A DNA stretch of 64,000 nt from assembly GCA_035610835.1 (NCBI GenBank), contig CM069454.1, positions 59,502,580 to 59,566,579 of the forward strand. Direction: 5' to 3'. This stretch comes from Ophiura sarsii (taxonomy: Eukaryota; Echinodermata; Ophiuroidea; Amphilepidida; Ophiuridae). The notes beneath the pieces were generated by a model. That model saw only the letters and a program-made list of their open reading frames with translations, did not search any database and was not told the DNA's origin. Position numbers and translations under genes: made by a program. Each line of letters starts with the position of its first letter. Positions within the stretch are counted from its first letter, which is position 1. Of this stretch, positions 55,111-64,000 are shown piece after piece.

Positions 55111-56015
55111 CAATTCTGAAAAAAGTGGGGGGGGGGGGGGTGGGGGGTAGAGTTAGGGTTAATAGTTTAAAAGTTACAGCGCTTGATAAATATCATGCTT
55201 TATGGGTTAACAGATCCCTTACGGTGGATGGCATACATGCTTGTCCAAAAATGTTTTAAACGGATGGTTTTGTATTGAAAGGGCGATGTATAAGAGTATT
55301 TCTGTAGGGTGTCAATATAAAAAAGTGTATGTTTTAAGTTAAGCAGTGGTACAGTCAGCTTTCTGAAACGAGGGGGCCACAACATGCAGTTGTACCGATG
55401 AAACATGGGCAGATCTACATTTGCTAAAGCAGTGTTGGCTATTTGCAACCCACATGTACCGGTTAAGCGCAGCGATCGAAGCGAGCGGAGCACCTAACAA
55501 CGTGGGGTCTGGAATAGTGGATGCTCTCTGGGGCATTTCTAAGCTATTTCACAGTTACGAAAGTTCATACTTTACTTTCTTTTTTCAGATTTGTTTCCTT
55601 TTTCTTCTCCCCCGGGGTAGGACCCCCCCCCCCCCCCACACACACACAACCTCTCTCTCTCTCCCTTCTCTTTTTTGATGGCCCCATTGTACAGACGACC
55701 TTCAGTGCGCCTATAAAAGTTCTTTTAACAAAAGGCAGTAGAGCGAATGTGCAGCATCAATATCAATATTTAAATAAATACGGGAAAACTGTCCATTAGT
55801 TGTCGGAGATACCAACTCTCTGGAGAATCCGATCGCACACTCTGTGTCTTTTTCATGGACTATTTGACGATTTCCCATTGAGGGAGGTCGATAGCACTAC
55901 AGCACACTCAAACATTTTAAACTTTTATAAAAATGTTACCAAATTTTAAAAATTATGAAAAATTTAAATATAAAAGCAAACGCCATCATGTCTAGCACTA
56001 GCTGAAAGGTCTCTC

Positions 56016-57740
56016 ACAAGCCTTACACAAGGTAAAAGTTGGACATTATTACGAGCGCCCTCTTCGACGTTTAAACTGTGTGTTTGTGAATAATCATGAA
56101 CCGGAAAGGTACTGTGATCACGCCTCCTGGATATAAACTGCAATATCAACGCCGCCTAGTGACGCTATAGGGCGTTGCTTCGTCTGCTTCATTTTAATAT
56201 TTAAGTATAATAACAGGGAATGTGGTCTATCGTCGCTATATTTAAATGATCATTATGTTCCAAAATGTTGAAATATTAGAGAAATAGCCCATCAGATATC
56301 ACTATCTATAGGAGTGTTAGATAAAATATTGGAATAGCAATTACGGAATTATTATTCCATGATGGTAAGATGTTTTAAAGTCTATGAAACAAGTACGGGT
56401 AAGATTCAAAGCTTATTTTCTCAATGAATTACGTTCATATCATATTTATTTTTAGAATTCCGTACTTCCTTATATACTCAAGTTATATTTTATTCTCATT
56501 TGAACACAATCCAGGTAATACAACGTCTAATGTAGTGATATTAGAATTACTAAACTTTGTTCACCAAAACTACCAGAAGTAAAAAGCCCATTTCATAATC
56601 ATGCGAGTTTACTCTCCTTTCAAATATCCCGCGTCAATCCCAAGAATAAACTGAATGGTCTGCAATATCGATGAATGACCCATGATTGATTTCTTTTGAT
56701 TCACTTTCTACCCGAGTCGTGCGGTCAGGGATACTATTAATTTTGGGATAGGAAAGTCGTATACTAACACACGTAGCGAAAACGGGGCCGTTTGCATAAA
56801 TTACATAAATTATTGTAATCATCGGAATGTGTCGGTGACCGGCGTTGAACGCGTTTAACAGTGTTTAACCAGGTTTAACGTAATATTTGGTCAGCATAGG
56901 TTTGAGGGCGTTGTGGATTTAAACAAACGACGGTGGCCACGCGAAACCTAAATGTTGAATACGTAATGAATATTAGGTGAATAACACGTAATCGCGAATG
57001 TTAATCTTATCATTTTGACAAATTCATCATAATTAGAAGAATTGTCATCGTTAACCGGGCGATGACTGTTCAAAATAATTCAAAATAGTGCACTCCCGTT
57101 GACATTATTGGGTCGTCTGAGAGACGCGTGGCCAGCGCCCGGGCCAGCGTCGTGTCGTCTGCTACAATCACGCCTGATCAGTATAGCGCCACCAGTTCTA
57201 TGCTGACCAAATTTTCATTTAAAAGTGGACCTGATCGGCAAGCTCACTGGCACACCCCTGGTGCGGTGCTCATCAAAATACACCGTGATGCAATGTAACG
57301 CAAGGCCAGTCTCTATTCAATGTTATTGATTGAGATAATGTTACGAATACTGCATGTAGTATTGAGATAAGTCATTGATGTCTGGCAGTGCTATCGATTT
57401 AGGGATTATAATTCCGTGAAGTAGACATTAACTTTTCTTTTTGATTTACTGATTAACATTTGAATTGCATAATGTCTAGTTTACCGCGAGCTTTGGGATA
57501 ATATATAATAACGTTCTCGTGCAATTGATTGACCGGGAAGGGACCATTATGGATTTTAATGGAAATCAGCCCAAACTTACAACTGTAAGGATTAAGAAAA
57601 ATCAGTTGCCTTTGTGCAATAACACGTTGTTTCAAAATATTCTATCCCCGGCTCGGACAGATTTTATGGTCATTGGGAAATAATGACATTCAAATAAGTA
57701 TTTGGTATTTGTTAATTCTCTGCCACTGTAATCGGGAACT
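56016..57740. other. relatively unique sequence, no gene recognised
   Basis: Lower repeat content than the rest of the window, with a GC-richer patch at 57110-57260. No exon, promoter or RNA gene could be supported. Confidence 0.35.
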
Positions 57741-57816
57741 GTCACTGTGGCCGAGTGGTCTAAGGCGGTGGTCTAATGGAAACTTTTGCGCGTGAGTTCG
57801 AATCTCACTGGAGTCA
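57741..57816 (+). pseudogene. tRNA-like sequence (Ser/Leu type), degenerate
   Basis: TGGCCGAGTGG matches the A box and AGTTCGAATCT the B box; the T stem GTGAG/CTCAC is intact and a run of six T follows at about 57818. The anticodon arm is shortened (GCGGTGGTCTAATGG), so no anticodon can be assigned and the acceptor strands do not pair cleanly. A pseudogene or tRNA-derived relic. Confidence 0.6.
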
Positions 57817-58206
57817 CCTTTTTTGTCTTTATTTTACTTATGATTTTGAAGTAATTATGAATCGTATCGCCCTGTAACTCAGAAAATATTCATGATTTAT
57901 TAGCAGAAATGTAATTCGGCATGAAATCTACTGTCTAAAAAAATGTTTGGTACATAAACTATGATGTGACTTTGATAAAATATGTACACAAATATTATCT
58001 AAATATGTTCATTTTGCATGTTGGTTCTCGGGGAGGGTCATCCATTTTCAACTTATTTTCTACTACAAGGGAGTTTGTTTTCTTAACAGAATGCCCACTG
58101 AAGAAAATTGAAGCTGCATACATAATTTGTACCACACGCAATTTCTATAAATTGATGTAATGTGTTATTCGAAACATTAAATTGTAAAAATACATTGATA
58201 TCACGA

Positions 58207-58281
58207 GGTTCGAAATAGCTAAGTCGGTAGAGCTTTAGACTCTCAACCAACAAGCCGTAGGTTCGAATCTTGATTGAAGTT
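58207..58281 (+). pseudogene. tRNA-like sequence, degenerate
   Basis: ATAGCTAAGTCGGTAGAGC and GTAGGTTCGAATCTTG carry recognisable A and B boxes, but the anticodon, T and acceptor stems are mismatched. Confidence 0.55.
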
Positions 58282-59234
58282 CTTAATGTTATTTATTTAT
58301 ATTATTTTACGTTATTTATTAATTAATTAATTTAATATTATTATCTATTTACATTTGTTTTATTTTTAAATTGACATTTATTCATATTGATTTTCTTCTT
58401 TTTTAAACTTTCTTCTATATGGGTTTATTTATTAATTATGTGTTCATTTGATTTTCAATTAATTGAACATTAATGTTATACAGTATATTTATTTATTCAT
58501 TTGTTTGTCTAAGGATTTAATAACTTACCTAATTAATGAATTAATATATTCATTTATTTATCTATTTATTTACCCATTAATTAATTAATTATTAATACAT
58601 ATTTCGATGTGGTCGAGCTCATAAACTTATCTTTTCATAAATAAAAAGATCACATGGTGTTTCAATTCGTATTAAAGCAAACACAAACTATTAACTTCAA
58701 TTTTATAATACATTGTTTCAATTATAATTTCAAAATTTTTCGTAACCAGCCCATACTAAAAGCGTGTTCAGGTTATTTGAAATGACATTGGATTACAATA
58801 TCGCTGACGCTAAACTGAATGACTGGATTAATATATAACGCGCTGACGCTAATAACGAGGTCGTACTACAAATTAAATTGAATGATGATAATCGATTGGC
58901 CATCCACTATTTACTATTGAAGCGTTACGTGTAATGTAAACCAATTATTACCGTATCAATTGGATCACGCTTTCAAGTCCTGAACACTGATTGAAAAGAT
59001 CGCTACATAAAACCAATGGGATGTGCTAGCATAAATAAAGGTGCGTGACCCATTTACCAGGGAGTTACATAATCACTTCGATAGTGAAAAGCAATTATGC
59101 AGTATCAGACCTGGATCACTGCGCATTAATGATATGAATGGGCGCTTATCCCTTTAGGTATACTTGTCTCAGGATTAAAAATCTCGATAAATACGAAATA
59201 AAATAACATTGACAAAACTACGAGCGTACATGCT
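58282..59234. other. AT-rich sequence with TTAATTAATTA runs
   Basis: 58300-58600 is dominated by ATTTATTTA and TTAATTAATTAA patterns. No gene recognised. Confidence 0.4.
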
Positions 59235-59309
59235 GTGTTAGGATTCGAACCCGTAACCCGCTGATTTCAAATCCGACACCTTACCGCTGAGCTAAATATA
59301 TTCGATGTA
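59235..59309 (-). pseudogene. tRNA-like sequence on the minus strand, degenerate
   Basis: On the minus strand TTTAGCTCAGCGGTAAGG (A box) and CGGGTTCGAATCCTAA (B box). The anticodon loop TTTGAAA would read UGA (Ser), but the stem TCGGA/TCAGC and the T stem have mismatches. Pseudogene more likely than a working gene. Confidence 0.55.
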
Positions 59310-59945
59310 AATTAAGTAAGAAAAAAACATTATACAGTTCAACATAAGCTTAAAATGCTTTATATTTCCTATTTTAAGCGTTTTTAACACAGAGTTTTCG
59401 CCTAAAAGCAGTCAAAAAGCTGTTGCACTTAAATAATCTAATTTTGATTTAAACGACACTTAACAATTAAGGACATCTATTTCGTTCGTACACACTTCAA
59501 TGTGTCGATTAACAGCCACAGTCTGTCATTGCATCATGGGGGTTTAAACGATGGGTACCTGATGACTCGGGTACGTACATCGACTCGTGTGACTTTTGTC
59601 TAGGACAATCACTTGAGAGGAACAAAAGATGTTACTTGTCAATCAAAAATAAATTGAGACTAGATAAACTAGCCATCAAGCGATGGCGCTCTTGATAATG
59701 TCTCAATTGTTAAAACAGGATTTGTTTTCTGTAAGCTCGTGTGAGAGACGTGTTTTTATTGCAGTACGATAAACAAACTTGCCGGCTGCCGCTGACCTCA
59801 TTATAATAAATGCCAGTGAAAGGTCGTAAGCAGGTCACTCGCGATGCATTGTGGTATTGACAGTAGCAAAATGGCGTCTGCCGTACGACATTTACATGAC
59901 TATACCCATTTCCGCTTACCATCGGCAAACGCGCTGAGCTGGAAC
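59310..59945. other. unannotated intergenic DNA
   Basis: No gene or element recognised; a 72-codon minus-strand frame at 59928-59710 is unassigned. Confidence 0.3.
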
Positions 59946-59948
59946 CGT

Positions 59949-60151
59949 GCGTGTTTATACTGACGAAAGACTGCTTTTCCTAACCGGTTTCAACCGCTAT
60001 TATCCTTGGTTTCGAAGGATAAAAGGCATCTAAAATCCAGGAGAAAAAAACCGGTATGAGCGGGCAAATGCCGGTGGTGGTGTGTTTTTACTGGGGGATT
60101 TTAATCCGTTAGCAGTCATATGCCTGCTTTTTTTCTTCAGTAAAAACACGC
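59949..60151. mobile_element. MITE with GCGTGTTTWTACTG termini
   Basis: GCGTGTTTATACTGACGAAA on the left, TTTCTTCAGTAAAAACACGC on the right; ACCGGTTTCAACCGC inside. It abuts the first 390-bp unit. Confidence 0.7.
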
Positions 60152-61115
60152 TGTATGTGCAGCATCAATATCAATATTTAAATAAATAAGGAAAAACTGT
60201 CCATTAGTTGTCGGAGATTCAAACTCTCTAGAGAATCCAATCACACTGTTTTTTTCATGGACTATATAATGAGAACAGATTTGACGATTTCCCATTTTTG
60301 TTGGTGTTATTTCTTGAGAATTTTAAAAGGCCTTGAATAATTTTGTACCATTTCATTTGGGGGGGGGGGGGATTTTATTTTTGAAACGTTTCAAACTTTT
60401 ATAAAAATGTTACCAAATTTTCAAAATTATGAAAATTTAAAATATAAAAGCAAACGCAATCATGTCTAGTACTAGCTGAAAGGTCTCTCTATTTTTAAAA
60501 ACAGGATTTGTATTCTGTAAGCTTGTTTAACAAAAGACAGTAGACACACTATGTGCAGCATCAATATAAATATTTAAATAAATAAGGAAAAACTGTCCAT
60601 TAGTTGTCGGAGATTCAAACTCTCTAGAGAATCCAATCACACTGTTTTTTTCATGGACTATATAATGAGAACAGATTTGATGACTTCCCATTTTTTTGTT
60701 ATTTCTTGAGAATTTTAAAAGGCTTTGAATAATTTTGTACCATTTCATTTTTGGGGGGAAATTTTATTTTTGAAACATTTCAAACTTTTATAAAAATGTT
60801 ACAAAATTTCAAAATTATGAAAATTTAAAATATAAAACCAATCGCAATCATGTCTACTAGCACTAGATGAAAGGTCTCTCTATTTTGAAAACAGGATTTG
60901 TTTTCTGTAAGCTTGTTTAACAAAAGACAGTAGACAGACTATGTGTAGCATCAATTGCAATATTTAAATAAATAAGGAAAAACTGTCCATTAGTTGTCGG
61001 AGATTCAAACTCTCTGGAGAATCAATCGTGCACTTTGCGTCTTGTTCACGGACTATTTAATGAGAACAGATTTGACAACTTCCCACTCAGGGAGGTCGAT
61101 AACATACTGCACACT
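60152..61115. repeat. ~390-bp tandem units, two full plus a partial
   Basis: Units start TGTGCAGCATCAATATNAAT at 60156, 60552 and 60942 (variant). Each contains CTGTCCATTAGTTGTCGGAG and CATGTCTAGTACTAGCTGAA. The same unit ends both 3-kb duplication copies (55749, 63579) and follows copy B again at 63909. Confidence 0.82.
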
Positions 61116-61680
61116 CAAGCTTAAAAGAAACTGATCGCCTGAAGAGATATCAAAATGAACTGTTTTGACCTAAACATTGTATCCCTTGAGGTATATTGTT
61201 TTATCCCTCTAGCAATGCTGCTGCTACATTTTCGCTGAGAGACGTTTTCCCCAGTGATGTAGCTAGAGAGGGGGGGGGGGGGGGAATCCTTCCCCCCACC
61301 TCAATATTCGAGTTGTGTCGGTCAAAATTGGCACTGTTGGTTATCGAAGGCTCGGTTTTTTTCGCGCCGGTTTTGACTTTCTGGTTAAGTCCTTGTAGGT
61401 TCACTTTTTTTTTGTAGGCCCAACTTATGCACTTATCAATTGCATCTCCGGCCCTGGGGGACCCGGGATAGCAGGGATTAGGGGGACGTACAAATTGCTG
61501 ATGTGACTGATGTGTACGGTCCCGCAGGGTGGGGCACCATTTTTTGTATGTTCCCACTACAGTCCCGGCTACGCCCGGGGTGTACATTTGTGTACCCTAG
61601 CGTAAGCTCCTGCTACACTGCCTGGCCATTCCCTGCTTATAGTTTTCAGTGATGTACGTCCCCGCAGTGATGTACGTCCC
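61116..61680. other. G-tract and GC-richer spacer before duplication copy B
   Basis: CCCCAGTGATGTAGCTAGAG followed by a G run (61271-61284) resembles a hAT-like end. Downstream, GTGATGTACGTCCC occurs twice just before copy B. A 128-codon minus-strand frame (61587-61201) is proline-rich from the tract and not credible as a gene. Confidence 0.45.
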
Positions 61681-63848
61681 TGAGTGACAGAGAGATAACT
61701 TAGCTCACAGATAACTTAAGCTTTTGAGTGACACATAGAGATAACCTTGCTTTAAAAGTGGCAGGCATCTGCAGACGACATTCCAAAATTTCATAATATG
61801 TTTCATAAATGTCAAAATTATTGAATTTCACTACCATATTTGGAATCACCATGAGAAATGCATTGAAATAAGTCCAAACATGCCTGGTATTGGTTCAGTA
61901 ATCCTTGAGATAGACCTTGAAAGTTGGGAACGGTTTCTGAAAAATCTTTTTTGTATAGGCCTATGGTAAAACCAATAGCCGCGTGGAAAGTGTTAAAATG
62001 AGTGTTTCACAATGAGTGTTTCACTTTTTTCCTAGCATCTCTATACATGCTCCTCCCTCTCTAACCTCCGATTTCCTATATCTTTCTATCAAGGTTAATC
62101 GAACACATCATCAAAATACAATACACACAGAACATCATGATGAACAAAAACCACCAAGTGCAAAAATACTATGCATAAATCAGCAACCTTGTCCCAAAGG
62201 ACCAGTGCTTTCCATAGCTGGGCCAGTATGTAAACTTTACCAGTGTTGTTCTAATACAAAGTTGTGTAGTGCCTCAAATCACATTCAGGGTCTAAGACTT
62301 AAGAGCTACAATATTGCTGGAGGAGACACTTGTGGACTATTTAAGGGGGCTGTTAAAGCCTCTGTAAAACTGCCGTAACTTCTTCATTATTCATTTGATC
62401 CATATAAAAGTATACCTTTTTGGAAAGAAAATGAGTAGGAGAATCCATTTTTCGTATAAATATCTCTAAAAATACTGATTTTTGTGTTGATTTTTTTGGC
62501 TCAAAATTTGCTGCAAACGTAGCATTTTCAGTTTTTGGTAAAAAATGCTGCATTTTCAGTTTTTGGTGAAAAATGCAGAAATTGCACCATAATTATCTAA
62601 AGACACTTCTCTAGGGACTTCTTTAGTATTGACATAAAAATGTGACCAAAAAGTGCCAAAAAGTGATTTTTTATATCCATCGCAATAACCCTAACCCTGC
62701 CATATACCACAATATACCACGACTGGGCACGTTGGTACCACCCGGCGTGGAAGTTTTTGGATGAAAAAATGGACCCAGCCCATATAGTTTGCGCAATACA
62801 CTGCACAAACTAACCTTGACAGCGGTGGTGTAGTGGGGAATTCTTCGTCTCTGGTGCGAGAGGTCCCTGGATCAAATCCCGGGGGGATCAGGGGGATATT
62901 TTGGCTGATTTTCCGCGTTGAAGAAAAAATTCTGAAAAAAGTGGGGGGGGGGGGGGGGGGTAGAGATAGGGTTAATAGTTTAAAAGTTACAGCGCTTGAT
63001 AAATATCATGCTTTATGGGATAACAGATCCCTTACGGTGGATGGCATACATGCTTGTCCAAAAATGTTTTAAACGGATGGTTTTGTATTGAAAGGGCGAT
63101 GTATGAGAGTTTTTCTGTAGGGTGTCAATATAAGAAAAGTGTAGGTTTTAAGTTGGGCAGTGGTACAGCCAGCTATCTGAAACGAAGGGGCACAACATGC
63201 AGTTGTACCGATGAAAGGCATGATGTACCGATGAAACATGGGCAGATCTACATTTGCTAAAGCAGTGTTGGCTATTTGCAACCCACATGTATCGGTTAAG
63301 TGCAGCGATCGAAGCGAGCGGAGCACCTAACAGCGTGGGGTCTGGAATAGTGGATGCTCTCTGGGGCATTTCTAAGCTATTTCACAGTTAAGAAAGTTCA
63401 TACTTTACTTTCTTTTTTCAGATTTGTTTCCTTTTTCTTCTCCCCCGGGGCAGGACCCCCTCCCCCCACACACACAACCTCTCTCTCTCTCTCCCTTCTC
63501 TTTTTTTGATGGCCCCATTGTACAGACGACCTTCAGTGAGCCTATAAAAGTTCTTTTAACAAAAGGCAGTAGAGCGAATGTGCAGCATCAATATCAATAT
63601 TTAAATAAATACAGGAAAACTGTCCATTAGTTGTCGGAGATTCCAACTCTCTGGAGAATCCAATCGCACACTCTGTGTCTTTCTCATGGTCTATTTGACG
63701 ATTTCCCATTGAGGGAGGTCGATAGCACTACAGCACACTCAAACATTTAAAACTTTTATAAAAATGTTACCAAATTTTCAAAATTAAGAAAATTTAAAAT
63801 ATAAAAGCAAACGCCATCATGTCTTTAGCACTAGCTGAAAGGTCTCTC
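61681..63848. repeat. 3-kb segmental duplication, copy B (2.17 kb, without the 880-bp insertion)
   Basis: Colinear with 53004-56015. Carries its own TTAA-type MITE (to 61992), the empty site near 62228, the tRNA-like SINE head (62823), a G tract (62942-62960) and the 390-bp unit (63579). Small private changes, for example TTTTGTATAGGCCTATGG at 61950. Confidence 0.9.
62823..62930 (+). mobile_element. tRNA-derived SINE head, copy B
   Basis: Same TGGTGTAGTGG and GGATCAAATCC boxes as copy A. Confidence 0.6.
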
Positions 63849-64000
63849 TATTTTAACAGAGATTTGTATTCTGTAAGCTTGTTTAACAAAATTACAGTAG
63901 ACACACTATGTGCAGCATCAATTGCAATATTTAAATAAATAAGGAAAACTGTCCATTAGTTGTCGGAGATTTCAACTCTCTGGAGAATCAATCGTGCACT
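63849..64000. repeat. further 390-bp repeat unit, cut by the window end
   Basis: TGTGCAGCATCAATTGCAAT at 63909 and GTCCATTAGTTGTCGGAG follow as in 60942; the array continues past the window. Confidence 0.75.

Larger units (their letters stand above)
53004..56015. repeat. 3-kb segmental duplication, copy A
   Basis: Begins in the last minisatellite units (TGAGTGACAGAGAGATAACT) and ends at AGCTGAAAGGTCTCTC. Contains a TTAA-type MITE (to 53309), the 880-bp insertion, a CCTCCGTAAAACTGC-type arm, a tRNA-like SINE head, a poly-G tract and a 390-bp repeat unit. Copy B is at 61681-63848; identity is high throughout by eye. Confidence 0.9.

Noticed and set aside
57741..57816. Functional tRNA-Leu or tRNA-Ser gene
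   Set aside because: The anticodon arm is deleted and the acceptor strands do not pair, despite good A and B boxes.
61201..61587. 128-codon minus-strand frame
   Set aside because: Crosses a poly-G tract and probable transposon end; no recognisable domain.
34700..64000. Further upstream EGF exons on the minus strand
   Set aside because: Searched by eye for cysteine-spaced EGF frames with AG/GT borders; none convincing, so none is called.

Overview
This is an AT-rich animal nuclear window. It shows spliced EGF-repeat exons with canonical GT/AG borders, kilobase introns, a very dense load of short non-autonomous DNA transposons, many minisatellites and long poly-G/poly-C tracts. The Notch-style cysteine modules with phase-1 introns and the repeat-rich, gene-poor layout suggest an invertebrate metazoan. 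A marine deuterostome such as an echinoderm or hemichordate is my best guess, but the species cannot be fixed from the sequence.

Only one protein-coding gene can be supported. It lies on the minus strand, and its last five exons can be assembled: 34699-34432, 28135-27899, 12376-12248, 8048-7853 and 6572-6434 (stop). The splice phases agree at all four junctions, giving 969 nt or 322 residues. The product is a type I membrane protein: the end of one EGF module, five complete EGF modules (four with calcium-binding features, several with Notch-type O-fucose and O-glucose consensus sites), a short linker, one membrane helix and a cytoplasmic tail of about 65 residues. The 5' end is not in the window, or is not recognisable between 34.7 and 64 kb.

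The rest is repeats. 0-12 kb holds the 3' half of the gene, several MITE families (TA, TTAA and TAA/TTA target sites), purine-rich GGA arrays inside the last intron, and a striking array of partial copies of an EGF exon with its 5' splice site at 11.87-12.25 kb. 12-34 kb is the large intron region, with tandem arrays (15.9-18.8, 18.9-19.3, 22.7-23.0, 23.8-24.2, 30.0-30.7 kb) and poly-G-bearing elements. 34.7-51 kb is a mosaic of MITEs, with a pogo/Tigger-like 1.7 kb element (40.6-42.3) and a 1 kb element made of TTGTGTAA motifs around a large inverted repeat (39.2-40.2). 51.9-53.05 kb is a 27-bp minisatellite interrupted by a near-perfect palindromic MITE. A 3 kb segment at 53.0-56.0 is repeated at 61.7-63.8 kb; the first copy carries an extra ~880 bp transposon and the second preserves the empty site. 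56-60 kb is the most unique stretch and contains three decayed tRNA-like sequences.

No transposase, reverse transcriptase or other mobile-element protein could be recognised. Nearly all elements here must have been moved by proteins encoded elsewhere. The longest open frames outside the gene are by-products of tandem repeats whose period is a multiple of three.
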